A program made the position numbers and the translations under genes. A DNA stretch of 64,000 nt from Dermatophilus congolensis (GTDB lineage: Bacteria > Actinomycetota > Actinomycetes > Actinomycetales > Dermatophilaceae), in assembly GCF_900447215.1 (NCBI RefSeq), contig NZ_UFYA01000001.1, forward strand, positions 372,001-436,000, written 5' to 3'. Positions 1 to 8,326 of this stretch are shown here, in pieces; the stretch's first letter is position 1; every line of letters begins with the position of its first letter. The notes beneath the pieces are model-generated. The model had not been told where the DNA came from and did not search any database. It saw only the letters and a list, made by a program, of their open reading frames with translations.

Positions 1-555
1 GTGTTGCCAGGTGGCGTAGGGGTCGGACCAGCCTTCGACGCGGTAGTACCAGGAGCCAGGGCAGTCGGCGCTGACGGTTGCTTCCCAGAGCATGAGGCCT
101 GGGTTGGTGCATGTCATGGGGATGGTGTGTTCGGTGCCTTCGGGGTCGGTGAGGACAACGTTGGCGTTAACGGCGTCGTGGCCTTCACGGAACACGTTTG
201 CGCTAATAGCGAACTGTTCGTCGACGACAGATTTGATGGGGTAGGCGCCGTTTTCTACAACGGGGCTCAGCCCAGTGATCGGGATACGCCCGAGCGGTCG
301 TTGGGTGGGAATGTTGCTGTGGGTTACAAGTTGGGGCGTCATGGGGCCTTTCGGCGTGGACAGCGCAGACGAGGAGGTAGAAGAAGTAGAAGAGGTAGAG
401 GCGGACGTCGCCTTCTTTGCAGCGGAAGCGGACGTCGGCTTGGTAGAGGTCGGCCTAACAGCGGAAGTTTTTGTGGTCTTCGGCTTTGAGTAGCTGCTCA
501 CGTACTCGAAGCTACCGTTCCGGCCAGACCATTGTCTGCCTGTGATCGCTGTCAT
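1..555 (-). CDS. glgE: Alpha-1,4-glucan:maltose-1-phosphate maltosyltransferase GlgE, N-terminal part
   Basis: Only the first 185 codons lie in the window; the gene runs off the left edge. The translation contains GRIPITGLSPVVENG, then NVFREGHDAVNANVVLTDP and ends in WSDPYATWQH, which matches the N-terminal domain of GlgE. GlgE adds maltose from maltose 1-phosphate to alpha-glucans in the cytoplasm. The longest start is ATG at 555, which has no clear ribosome binding site and adds a Ser/Thr/Ala/Lys-rich stretch of about 70 residues. An in-frame ATG at 342 is preceded by GAAAGG and gives a family-like N terminus (MTPQLVTHSN), so it is a good alternative. The gene follows glgX on the same strand but a terminator separates them, so it probably has its own promoter. 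Confidence 0.85.
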   Translation of the reverse strand, partial: MTAITGRQWSGRNGSFEYVSSYSKPKTTKTSAVRPTSTKPTSASAAKKATSASTSSTSSTSSSALSTPKGPMTPQLVTHSNIPTQRPLGRIPITGLSPVVENGAYPIKSVVDEQFAISANVFREGHDAVNANVVLTDPEGTEHTIPMTCTNPGLMLWEATVSADCPGSWYYRVEGWSDPYATWQH

Positions 556-584
556 TGCAACCAGATCGGTTGGGTAATGGCATC

Positions 585-628
585 AAAAAGCGCCCTCGCC
601 TACTGGTGAGTTGGAAGGCGAGGGCGCT
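585..628 (-). terminator. Rho-independent terminator after glgX
   Basis: A perfect 12-bp inverted repeat (AGCGCCCTCGCC and GGCGAGGGCGCT, arms 589-600 and 617-628) is followed on the minus strand by a short T-run. It lies 10 bp beyond the glgX stop and 30 bp before the longest glgE start. Confidence 0.85.
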
Positions 629-637
629 AGAAGCGGG

Positions 638-2791
638 TTAGTTCGTGATGAGCTCGTAGACCCGCATCGACGCAGCCGGCATGGTGACGTACTCACCCGG
701 ATCATGCGCCGTGTGTTCGGCACCAGCAGGAGTCTCCCAGGCGCTGTCCCAGACGAGCTCGTAACGAGACAGTTGGTGCGGTTCTTCTTCGGAACCAACA
801 TGGTTGTGCGGGGGATGGGGCAAAACGATCTCGCCAGCTGTGTTCGCGCCGTGAAGCACAAGAAGAAAACTGGTGGCTTCCAGTCCTTCGCCGATGAGCA
901 TCATCTGCAAGACTCGTTGATCGGGGTCACCCCACGCTTGCGGGGTCAAAGATCGCCCGAGGCGACCGTACCAACGCACATCAACGCGCCGATCGGCAGG
1001 GTTAGGGCGCTCGGTGAAGAAACGCGACTGCCGGAACACGCGATGGTCGGCGCGCAGCTGAGAGAGGAAAGCAAGGGTGTCGATGAGGTTTTCTTCGGTT
1101 TCGCCGTGATCCCAGTCCAACCAGCTGGTGGGGTTGTCCTGGCAGTAAGCATTGTTGTTTCCCCCCTGTGTGCGGCCGAACTCATCGCCAGCACAGATCA
1201 TGGGCGTACCGGTAGAGAGCAGGGTGGTGGCCAGTAAGTTGCGCACCGAGCGGCGTCGCTGGCGCAAGATGTCGGTGTCATGGGTGAGGCCTTCGGCGCC
1301 GTGGTTCCAGGAGCGGTTGTCTCCGTGGCCATCTCGGTTTTGTTCACCGTTGGCTTCGTTGTGTTTGCGTTCATAGGCGGTGGTGTCAGCCAGGGTGTAG
1401 CCGTCGTGACTGGCGACATAGTTGATGGAAGCTAGCGGACCTCGATCTTGGTTACCGAAAAGGTCTTCACTGCCGGCCAGGCGGGTGGCGATGTCACTGA
1501 TCCCGTGCCCAGTGGCTCCACCAGCGGCGACGTCCTGGAGCCAGAAGGTGCGGGCCACGTCGCGGAAACGATCGTTCCATTCACAAAAAGGCGGCGGGAA
1601 CTGCCCGGTGCGCCACCCATTGATGCCCACGTCCCATGGTTCTGCGATCAACTTCACGCGTGACAGGACCGGGTCGGCGCGCAATGCCATCAAGAAGGGG
1701 TGGCCTGGGTCGAAGCCGTCGTCACGGCCGCGCGCCAACGCCACTGCCAGATCGAAACGGAATCCATCTACGTGGTAGTGGTGCACCCAGTGCCGTAGTG
1801 AATCCAGTGTCATCCGCAGAGCTGAGATATCCCGCAGATCAAGGGTGTTTCCGCATCCAGTGACGTCGATGTCTTGCCCCCACCCGTCTAGGCGGTAGTA
1901 GGAGGCGTTATCCACGCCGCGCCAGGACAAAGTGCCACCTTCTTTGGACTGTTCGGCAGTGTGGTTATAAACCACATCCAGAAGCACTTCGATGTTGCGC
2001 GAGTGCAGCGCATCCACCATCGCTTTGAACTCGTCAATGACGCCTTGGGCAGTGGTGGCGTGGGCATACCCCTCATGAGGGGCGAAGAACCCCAACGTGT
2101 TGTACCCCCAGAACTGGGAGAGCCCTTCTTTCACCAGGTGTACTTCGTCAGTGAACGTGTGCACAGGCAGCAGCTCGACAGCGGTAACACCGATGCGTTC
2201 CAAGTGGTCCAGGAATGCTTCGTGTGCCACGCCAGCGTATGTGCCGCGCAGTTCTTCCGGTATCCCTGGATGTTGCATTGTGGCTCCGCGTACATGCATT
2301 TCGTACACGAATGTTTCTGTCCATGGCACCCGCCGCATAAATGCGTCGTTCCATTCGTACGTGTTCTGGTTGACCACTACGGATCGGGGTACGAATGGTG
2401 AGCTGTCACGGTCGTCACGCCGGGTGACATCACCAGCGAAATCTGCGTTCACGTGGTGCCCGAAAACCTCAGGAGCCCATGTGACTTTCCCAGTGATGGC
2501 CTCGGCGTAAGGGTCTAGGACGAGTTTGTTCGGGTTGTGTCGGTGTCCACAGGCCGGGTCCCATGGGCCGTTCACACGGAACCCATACTGCTGCCCTGCT
2601 CCTACACCAGGAACAAACAAGGACCACAACCCGTGTGCCCCATCTTCCATTGGTAACCGTCGTTCGGCTCCTCCAACCTGGTCAAAAAGGCACAGATCGA
2701 CCGAGGAAGCATTGTCGGCGTAGAGCGAGAAGCGAGTTCCGCGTTCACCGACAGTGGCGCCCAGGCGCGGAAGTCGTAGCGAAGAAGACAC
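638..2791 (-). CDS. glgX: Glycogen debranching enzyme GlgX (GH13 isoamylase type)
   Basis: 717 residues with a GTG start, the usual length for GlgX. An N-terminal CBM48-like beta-sandwich (about 1-130) precedes the GH13 barrel. The catalytic nucleophile is Asp347 in GFRFDLAV and the acid/base is Glu384 in AEPWDVG; LDVVYNHT (271-278) and NYVASHDGYT are further GH13 signature regions. The enzyme hydrolyses alpha-1,6 branch points of phosphorylase-trimmed glycogen in the cytoplasm. With glgE just downstream, the local theme is alpha-glucan turnover. The family also contains TreX and isoamylases, so exact chain-length preference cannot be read from sequence. Confidence 0.95.
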   Translation of the reverse strand: MSSSLRLPRLGATVGERGTRFSLYADNASSVDLCLFDQVGGAERRLPMEDGAHGLWSLFVPGVGAGQQYGFRVNGPWDPACGHRHNPNKLVLDPYAEAITGKVTWAPEVFGHHVNADFAGDVTRRDDRDSSPFVPRSVVVNQNTYEWNDAFMRRVPWTETFVYEMHVRGATMQHPGIPEELRGTYAGVAHEAFLDHLERIGVTAVELLPVHTFTDEVHLVKEGLSQFWGYNTLGFFAPHEGYAHATTAQGVIDEFKAMVDALHSRNIEVLLDVVYNHTAEQSKEGGTLSWRGVDNASYYRLDGWGQDIDVTGCGNTLDLRDISALRMTLDSLRHWVHHYHVDGFRFDLAVALARGRDDGFDPGHPFLMALRADPVLSRVKLIAEPWDVGINGWRTGQFPPPFCEWNDRFRDVARTFWLQDVAAGGATGHGISDIATRLAGSEDLFGNQDRGPLASINYVASHDGYTLADTTAYERKHNEANGEQNRDGHGDNRSWNHGAEGLTHDTDILRQRRRSVRNLLATTLLSTGTPMICAGDEFGRTQGGNNNAYCQDNPTSWLDWDHGETEENLIDTLAFLSQLRADHRVFRQSRFFTERPNPADRRVDVRWYGRLGRSLTPQAWGDPDQRVLQMMLIGEGLEATSFLLVLHGANTAGEIVLPHPPHNHVGSEEEPHQLSRYELVWDSAWETPAGAEHTAHDPGEYVTMPAASMRVYELITN

Positions 2792-2981
2792 GCGACAACA
2801 GTAGGGCCTCTGGTGTGCTGCGTGGTGAGCAGTGTCGTTGAGACAGAAGGTCTCCGAGCAGACAGCAGCAGTGCTACAGCACCCTCAAGAAACAGGAAAA
2901 ACGATCCTTAAGCATTCACGCACTCCAGGTGAAAAAGCCGTGAACATATGGCAGGCCGCAAGATGCGGAAATATATGACAT

Positions 2982-3194
2982 ATGCCCGATGCTGATCGTC
3001 TACCTCGCTACCGCCTACTCACTGGCTTTGACGATGCTTCTTTCTGCCGCAAAGTCAGTCAAGCTCTCGACCTCGGATACAACCTCTACGGATCGCCTGC
3101 CATCACCACCAAAGATGGGCAAGGATACGTAGCTCAAGCAGTGCTATGGCAACGTGAGGAACCGACGCCGTTTTCCTCGTCGCGACCTGCCTGA
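2982..3194 (+). CDS. DUF1737 domain protein
   Basis: 70 residues starting MPDADRLPRYRLLTGFDD. The pattern YRLLTG, then FCRKVSQALDLGY, then LYGSPAIT and a final YVAQAVLW is characteristic of the DUF1737 family of short proteins with unknown function. It has no membrane segment or signal peptide. It stands alone between divergent glgX and the YbjN gene. The ribosome binding site is weak (GCGGAA); the start is chosen because the domain begins about eight residues in. Confidence 0.75.
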   Translation: MPDADRLPRYRLLTGFDDASFCRKVSQALDLGYNLYGSPAITTKDGQGYVAQAVLWQREEPTPFSSSRPA

Positions 3195-3381
3195 CAGATG
3201 CACCAAAACCTCACCAGCACGAAATGAGTTTCTAGAATCGCTTTTCTGACGGGACCAACTCGAAGAAGGTTCAGCTAGACAACAACAGCACGCAAGAAAC
3301 ACCCTGTGCGCGCGACACCCCGATGAAGTGCGCACACGCCAGACCTCGCGCACCCACCCCACAGGCCGATACCGTTGACCC

Positions 3382-3864
3382 ATGACTGATCCCACCAGCC
3401 TTCCCAGCTTCCCTCCGCCTTCAGACGAACACCCCTTGCGCGGACGGGTCCTGGACGCACTCCAAGACGAGGGCTTCCGTCCCGACATCGACGCCGATGG
3501 CGACGTCAGCTTCAAAGTCGAAGGCCAGCAACTGTTCGTCCACACCACCGAGGGCGACCTGCCCGTCATGCGAGTCTTCGGCCAATGGCAGATCGGCGCC
3601 GACCTACCCCAAGACGAAATGGCTTGGTACAAAGCCGCTAACGACCTCTCCTTGCGACTCAACGTCGCCAAGGTCGGCATCAACAACGGCACTCTCGTCG
3701 TCACCTGCGAACACATCGTCCGACCTGATGAGCTCGTCATGCCCTACGTTCAGCTCTCCTACCAGCTCGTTCTCTCCGGTGTGCAGATGTGGCACCAGCT
3801 CATGCTCGGCGAAGACATCTTCGGCGACGGCAGCGGCCTGGCTGGCGGCCCCGGCGCCATCTGA
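3382..3864 (+). CDS. YbjN domain-containing protein
   Basis: 160 residues, soluble and acidic. The fold signature of YbjN/CesT-like proteins is visible: a repeated beta-strand core (VSFKVEGQQLFVHT, VMRVFGQWQ, NGTLVVTCEHIV) and a final helix with LSYQLVLSGVQMWHQ. Proteins of this class are often called sensory-transduction regulators or chaperone-like, but their role in actinobacteria is not established. The last residues are Gly-rich. It lies 135 bp before etfB and may be transcribed separately. Confidence 0.8.
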   Translation: MTDPTSLPSFPPPSDEHPLRGRVLDALQDEGFRPDIDADGDVSFKVEGQQLFVHTTEGDLPVMRVFGQWQIGADLPQDEMAWYKAANDLSLRLNVAKVGINNGTLVVTCEHIVRPDELVMPYVQLSYQLVLSGVQMWHQLMLGEDIFGDGSGLAGGPGAI

Positions 3865-3999
3865 GACACCACGCCAACATAGGCACAGTGGCGCCCGCCC
3901 GGTCTGACCAGGGGAGGGCGCCACACCCATGCGAGCATGGGAGACCAGCACCCACCACGGCCACGAACAGCCCACGTCCCGACAGGGAGGCGAAAATCA

Positions 4000-4797
4000 A
4001 TGAGGATCGTCGTCACGGCCAAGTTCGTCCCCGATGCCACCGCAACCCGTCGATTCGACACCCGCGACAACACCACAGATCGCGAAACCGAAGGCATCCT
4101 TAACGAACTCGACGAATACGCCGTCGAAGAAGCCTTACGGTTAACACACCACGAACACGACCAGGTGATCGTTCTCACAGTCGGGCCAGAAGACGCCACC
4201 ATCGCGCTGCGCAAAGCCCTGCACATGGGCGCCGACATCGGCGTACACGTCACCGACGCAGCTCTAGCCGGATCTGACGCCGTCTCCACCTCCCACGTAC
4301 TCGCCGCAGCCATCACACACATCGGCGCCTGCTTCGGCCCCATCGACGTCGTCCTGTCCGGTATGGCATCCACCGACGGAGGCATGCGCGTCATCCCCGC
4401 CATGCTCGCCGAATGCCTCGACCTGCCCATGATCACCTTCGCCGACGAACTCACCATCACCAACGGTGTAGCCCGCATCCACCGCGCCACCCCCGACGCC
4501 CACGAAATCGTCGAAGCCGACCTACCAGCCATCATCTCGGTATCCGACCGCATCAACGAACCCCGATACCCCACCTACCGGCAAATCATCGCCGCCAACA
4601 GCAAACACGTATACACCTGGGAACTAGGCGACATCGGCATCGACCCCACCACCGTCGGACACCACGGCGCTCGCACCTACGTCCGCAGTGCCACCCCCGC
4701 CACCTCCACCCACCGCAAGCACACCATCGTCACCGAAGACCAAGGCGGCCAAGCCCTCGCCGAACTCCTGCGCGCCCACGGAATCCGCCCCGCATGA
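4000..4797 (+). CDS. etfB: Electron transfer flavoprotein subunit beta
   Basis: 265 residues. ATG at 4000 is chosen because GGGAGG lies at 3985-3990 and the protein then begins MRIVVTAKFVPDATATRRFD, as in the family. EtfB binds AMP and pairs with EtfA to carry electrons from acyl-CoA and related dehydrogenases to the quinone pool through ETF dehydrogenase. GMASTDGGMRVIPAMLAECL and RYPTYRQIIAA are typical ETF-beta regions. The stop codon overlaps an upstream in-frame ATG of etfA, and the pair forms an operon. It corresponds to fixA (Rv3029c) in M. tuberculosis. Confidence 0.95.
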   Translation: MRIVVTAKFVPDATATRRFDTRDNTTDRETEGILNELDEYAVEEALRLTHHEHDQVIVLTVGPEDATIALRKALHMGADIGVHVTDAALAGSDAVSTSHVLAAAITHIGACFGPIDVVLSGMASTDGGMRVIPAMLAECLDLPMITFADELTITNGVARIHRATPDAHEIVEADLPAIISVSDRINEPRYPTYRQIIAANSKHVYTWELGDIGIDPTTVGHHGARTYVRSATPATSTHRKHTIVTEDQGGQALAELLRAHGIRPA

Positions 4798-4844
4798 CCC
4801 CAACATCCGCCACCCCTCACGCCCACGCCCACGAAGAGACCCCC

Positions 4845-5861
4845 ATGCACGACGTGCTCACCCTCATCCTCGACCAGCACGACACCCTGCCCCGATCTGC
4901 CCACGAACGGCTCACCCTCGCCGCCGACCTCACCCCAGCAACAGACAGCGCCGCCGCCCTCTACGTCGGCGCCCACGGCCACGCCGCCACCGACGCCGCC
5001 GCCCGCCACGGCATCCACCACATCTACACCCTTGACCCAGGTGAAGACGCCATCCACCCCGTCCTGCCCGCCCTCAACGCTCTCACCGACCTTGTCCGCA
5101 CCACCAGCCCTCGCCTCGTCCTGCTCCCCAGCAGCCACACCGGCCGCAACATCGCCGGACGCCTCGCCGTGCGCCTCAACGCCGGACTCATCACCGATGC
5201 CATCGCCGTGGCCGCTGACCCCGCCGCACCCAACGGCTACGTCGTCACCCAAAGCGCCTTCGCCGGAACACACGTCGTCGAAGCAGTCTCCACCACCCCC
5301 ACCCTCATCGTCTGCCTCAGCCCTGGAGCACTCACCCCCAGCGCCAACCCAGTCACCCCCCACCACTACACCCTGGCCACCACGCCACCCAGCGGTCACA
5401 CCGCCCGCATTATCACCCGCACCCCACGCAACCCCAGCACCTTCGTCGACGGCGTCCCCACCGACATCGCCGAAGCCGACATCGTCATCGCCGGAGGCCG
5501 CGGAACCAACGGTAACTTCGAACCAATCCGCGCACTCGCCCAACGCCTCGACGCCGCAGTGGCCGCATCCCGCGCCGCCGTCGACGCCGGATGGATCGAC
5601 CACACCGCCCAGGTCGGCCAAACTGGCCAATCAGTCTCTCCACGCCTCTACATCGCCTGCGGCATCTCCGGTGCCGTGCAACACGTAGCAGGAATGCGCA
5701 CCGCCACCACCGTCGTCGTCATCAACAGCGACCCCGACGCCCTCATCTTCCACGAAGCCGACCTGGGCATCATCGGCGACCTCTTCACCGTCATCCCCCA
5801 AGCCCTGCAACACCTCGACCAACCCACACCCGAACACACCCCTACCAGCGAAGAAAACTAG
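4845..5861 (+). CDS. etfA: Electron transfer flavoprotein subunit alpha
   Basis: 338 residues from ATG 4845 (MHDVLTLILDQHDTL). An in-frame ATG at 4794 overlaps the etfB stop and would add 17 His/Ala-rich residues; the shorter form fits family length better. The C-terminal FAD domain is unmistakable: GGRGT, AVAASRAAVDAGWID, QVGQTGQSVSPRLYIACGIS and the closing GDLFTVIPQ. It forms the ETF heterodimer with EtfB and holds the FAD. Codons here are extremely C-ending, giving the plus strand a strong C excess. Confidence 0.95.
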   Translation: MHDVLTLILDQHDTLPRSAHERLTLAADLTPATDSAAALYVGAHGHAATDAAARHGIHHIYTLDPGEDAIHPVLPALNALTDLVRTTSPRLVLLPSSHTGRNIAGRLAVRLNAGLITDAIAVAADPAAPNGYVVTQSAFAGTHVVEAVSTTPTLIVCLSPGALTPSANPVTPHHYTLATTPPSGHTARIITRTPRNPSTFVDGVPTDIAEADIVIAGGRGTNGNFEPIRALAQRLDAAVAASRAAVDAGWIDHTAQVGQTGQSVSPRLYIACGISGAVQHVAGMRTATTVVVINSDPDALIFHEADLGIIGDLFTVIPQALQHLDQPTPEHTPTSEEN

Positions 5862-5929
5862 ACACCATCGCACAAACACTGCCACCGGTGGCCCCTGCCA
5901 CACCTCGCTCGTAGAATCGCGGAGTGCCT

Positions 5930-7147
5930 ATGCGACGTGCTTACCTCGACCATGCGGCCACCGCCCCTACGCGCAGCGAGGTTGTGGCGGCCCTAAGCGC
6001 TGCACTCCAAATGACCGGTAACCCCTCAGCTCAACACGATTCCGGCCGACGAGCACGCTCAGCTCTAGAAGAAGCCCGCGAAAACGTAGCTGACCTGCTG
6101 CGCGTACGCCCCTCCGAAGTGCTCTTCACCTCCGGGGGAACCGAGTCAGACAACATCGGCATCCTAGGCACCTACCGCCGCTGCGTTGCCGACAACCCCA
6201 GCCGCCGCCGCATCATCATGGGCGCCATCGAACACCCAGCAGTGCGCGATGCCGTCTTCGCCCTAGAAAAAAACGAAGGCGCAACCATCACAATCGTCGC
6301 CCCCCGCCCCGATGGCATCATCGCCACCGAGGACATCCGCGCCGCCATCGAAGATCCCAACAACGGCGGCCCCGACAACGTGGCCCTCGTGACAGTCATG
6401 GCAGTCAACAACGAAATCGGCACCATCCAGCCCACCGCCGCCATCGCCGAGACCTGCGCTGAACATGCCATCGCCTTCCACTGCGACGCAGTCCAAGGAA
6501 TCAGCGTCCTCGACCTACCCCTGGACCACCCCGGCATCACCACCGCGGCCCTATCAGGACACAAACTCGGCAGCCCTGTAGGCATCGGCGTACTCATCGC
6601 CCGCCGCGACGCCCGCATCGCCCCCATCTCCTACGGCGGCGGACAAGAACGAGCCTTGCGCTCAGGCACCCTTGGCCTGGCCCTAGCCCGTTCCTTCGAA
6701 ACTGCCCTGCACAGTGTCGTCACCCACCGCGACACCGAAGTGGCCCGCCTGGTTGCCCTGCGTGACCGTTTAGCCCAAGGCATCCTCGAAAGCATCCCCG
6801 ACGCCCACATCACCGGCGCATGGGCCCCCACAGACACCACCCAACGCAGCGCCAGCAACGTCCACGTCCTCATACCCCAAGCCCAAGGCGACTCCTTGCT
6901 CTTCCTCCTCGACGCCGCCGGCGTCGAATGCTCCACCGGATCTGCCTGCCACTCCGGGGTAACTCAACCCAGCCACGTTGTCCTCGCCCTCGGCCACGAC
7001 GCTGAACTCGCTACCGGCGCCCTACGATTCAGCCTCGGCTACACCACCACTGACGCCGACATCGACCTGGCCCTAACCGCCCTGCCTGAAGCAGTAGAGC
7101 GCGCCCGCAACGTCCACCGCCTCACCACACGAAAGAAAACCGCATGA
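5930..7147 (+). CDS. iscS: Cysteine desulfurase (IscS/NifS-like), sulfur donor for MnmA
   Basis: 405 residues. ATG 5930 is preferred because GGAG lies at 5921-5924 and the family begins with [10 protein letters not shown]; a GTG six bases upstream is also in frame. It is a PLP enzyme: Lys212 in SGHKLGSP forms the internal aldimine, His102 in IEHPAV stacks on PLP, and Cys340 in STGSACHSG is the persulfide-forming residue. It takes sulfur from cysteine, making alanine. The stop overlaps the mnmA start (ATGA), strong evidence that its sulfur goes to tRNA 2-thiolation; Fe-S assembly may also be served. The order desulfurase then mnmA is conserved in actinobacteria. Confidence 0.93.
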   Translation: MRRAYLDHAATAPTRSEVVAALSAALQMTGNPSAQHDSGRRARSALEEARENVADLLRVRPSEVLFTSGGTESDNIGILGTYRRCVADNPSRRRIIMGAIEHPAVRDAVFALEKNEGATITIVAPRPDGIIATEDIRAAIEDPNNGGPDNVALVTVMAVNNEIGTIQPTAAIAETCAEHAIAFHCDAVQGISVLDLPLDHPGITTAALSGHKLGSPVGIGVLIARRDARIAPISYGGGQERALRSGTLGLALARSFETALHSVVTHRDTEVARLVALRDRLAQGILESIPDAHITGAWAPTDTTQRSASNVHVLIPQAQGDSLLFLLDAAGVECSTGSACHSGVTQPSHVVLALGHDAELATGALRFSLGYTTTDADIDLALTALPEAVERARNVHRLTTRKKTA

Positions 7148-8256
7148 GCCGCATCGTGGCCGCCATGAGCGGCGGAGTTGACTCAGCCGTAGCCGCCGCA
7201 CGCATGGTTCAAGCCGGACATGACGTCATCGGAGTGCACATGGCTCTGTCTTCCAACGCTGCTACCTTGCGCGAAAGCGCCCGCGGTTGCTGCACCCTCG
7301 AAGACGCAAGCGACGCCCGTCGCGTCGCCGACAAACTCGGCATCCCCTACTACGTATGGGACTTTGCCGAAGAATTCCGCAACGACGTCATCGAAGACTT
7401 CGTCACCGAATACGCCGCCGGACGCACCCCCAATCCCTGCCTACGCTGCAACGAAAAAATCAAATTCTCCGCCCTGCTCGAACGCGCACTTGCCCTGGGA
7501 TTCGACGGTGTAGCCACCGGCCACTACGCCCGCGTCATCGAACCCGGCGACCCCGAAAACACAACCGGAGAAAGAGAACTCCACCGCGCCGTCGACCACG
7601 CCAAAGACCAGTCTTACGTGCTCGGAGTCCTAGACGCCGAACAACTAGCCGCCTCCTGGTTCCCACTAGGGGACACCACCAAACCCGTTATCCGCCAAGA
7701 AGCAGCCCGCCATGGCTTCTCCGTAGCGAAAAAACCAGACAGCCACGACATCTGCTTCATCGCCGACGGAGACACCCGTGCCTACCTCGCCGCCCGACTA
7801 GGAAGCGAACCAGGCCCCATCACCGAACCTGACGGCACCATCGTCGGTGAACACGCCGGCGCCTACGCCTACACCATCGGCCAACGCCGCGGTCTCCACC
7901 TACAACGCCCCGCCGCCGACGGACGCCCCCGCTACGTTATCGGCACCGACCCCACCAGCAACACCGTCACCATCGGTCCCGAAGAACTCCTGCGCATCGA
8001 CCGAATAGACATCGACCACCTCCGCTGGTCCAGCGCACGCCCCACCGGAGAAGCCCACCTGGGCGTACAACTGCGCGCACACGGACGCGAATACCCCGTC
8101 ACCGTCACCGCCACGGACGAAACCACCCTCACCCTCCACCTACAAGAACCAGTCCGAGGCGTTGCGCCAGGACAGTCCGCAGTGCTCTACGACGGGCCAC
8201 GCGTCGTAGGCTCTGGCACCATCAGCGCAACCGGCCGCAGCAACCGCACCAACTAA
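7144..8256 (+). CDS. mnmA: tRNA-specific 2-thiouridylase MnmA (TrmU)
   Basis: 370 residues. The ATP-pyrophosphatase P-loop SGGVDS is at residues 9-14, the nucleophile Cys99 in NPCLRC and the persulfide Cys204 in SHDICF. MnmA adenylates U34 of tRNA-Lys, tRNA-Glu and tRNA-Gln and replaces O2 with sulfur. The central part (about 205-280) holds the linker after [10 protein letters not shown], and the C terminus has the beta-barrel ending in GQSAVLYDG. It is translationally coupled by a four-base overlap to the cysteine desulfurase that would supply sulfur. Confidence 0.97.
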   Translation: MSRIVAAMSGGVDSAVAAARMVQAGHDVIGVHMALSSNAATLRESARGCCTLEDASDARRVADKLGIPYYVWDFAEEFRNDVIEDFVTEYAAGRTPNPCLRCNEKIKFSALLERALALGFDGVATGHYARVIEPGDPENTTGERELHRAVDHAKDQSYVLGVLDAEQLAASWFPLGDTTKPVIRQEAARHGFSVAKKPDSHDICFIADGDTRAYLAARLGSEPGPITEPDGTIVGEHAGAYAYTIGQRRGLHLQRPAADGRPRYVIGTDPTSNTVTIGPEELLRIDRIDIDHLRWSSARPTGEAHLGVQLRAHGREYPVTVTATDETTLTLHLQEPVRGVAPGQSAVLYDGPRVVGSGTISATGRSNRTN

Positions 8257-8326
8257 CGAACACGCCTGCCCAACAAGTCGATACGGTTAAGATCACAAGC
8301 GCCCTCACGGCCGCTAGCGTTGGGGG

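Noticed and set aside
1-489. Plus-strand frame at the left edge
   Set aside because: The minus strand encodes GlgE here with strong motif matches; the plus frame is Gly/Val/Arg-rich noise.
4413-4793. Upstream extension of the etfA frame
   Set aside because: It lies inside etfB in another frame and encodes Arg/His/Pro runs; the true etfA start is near 4794-4845.
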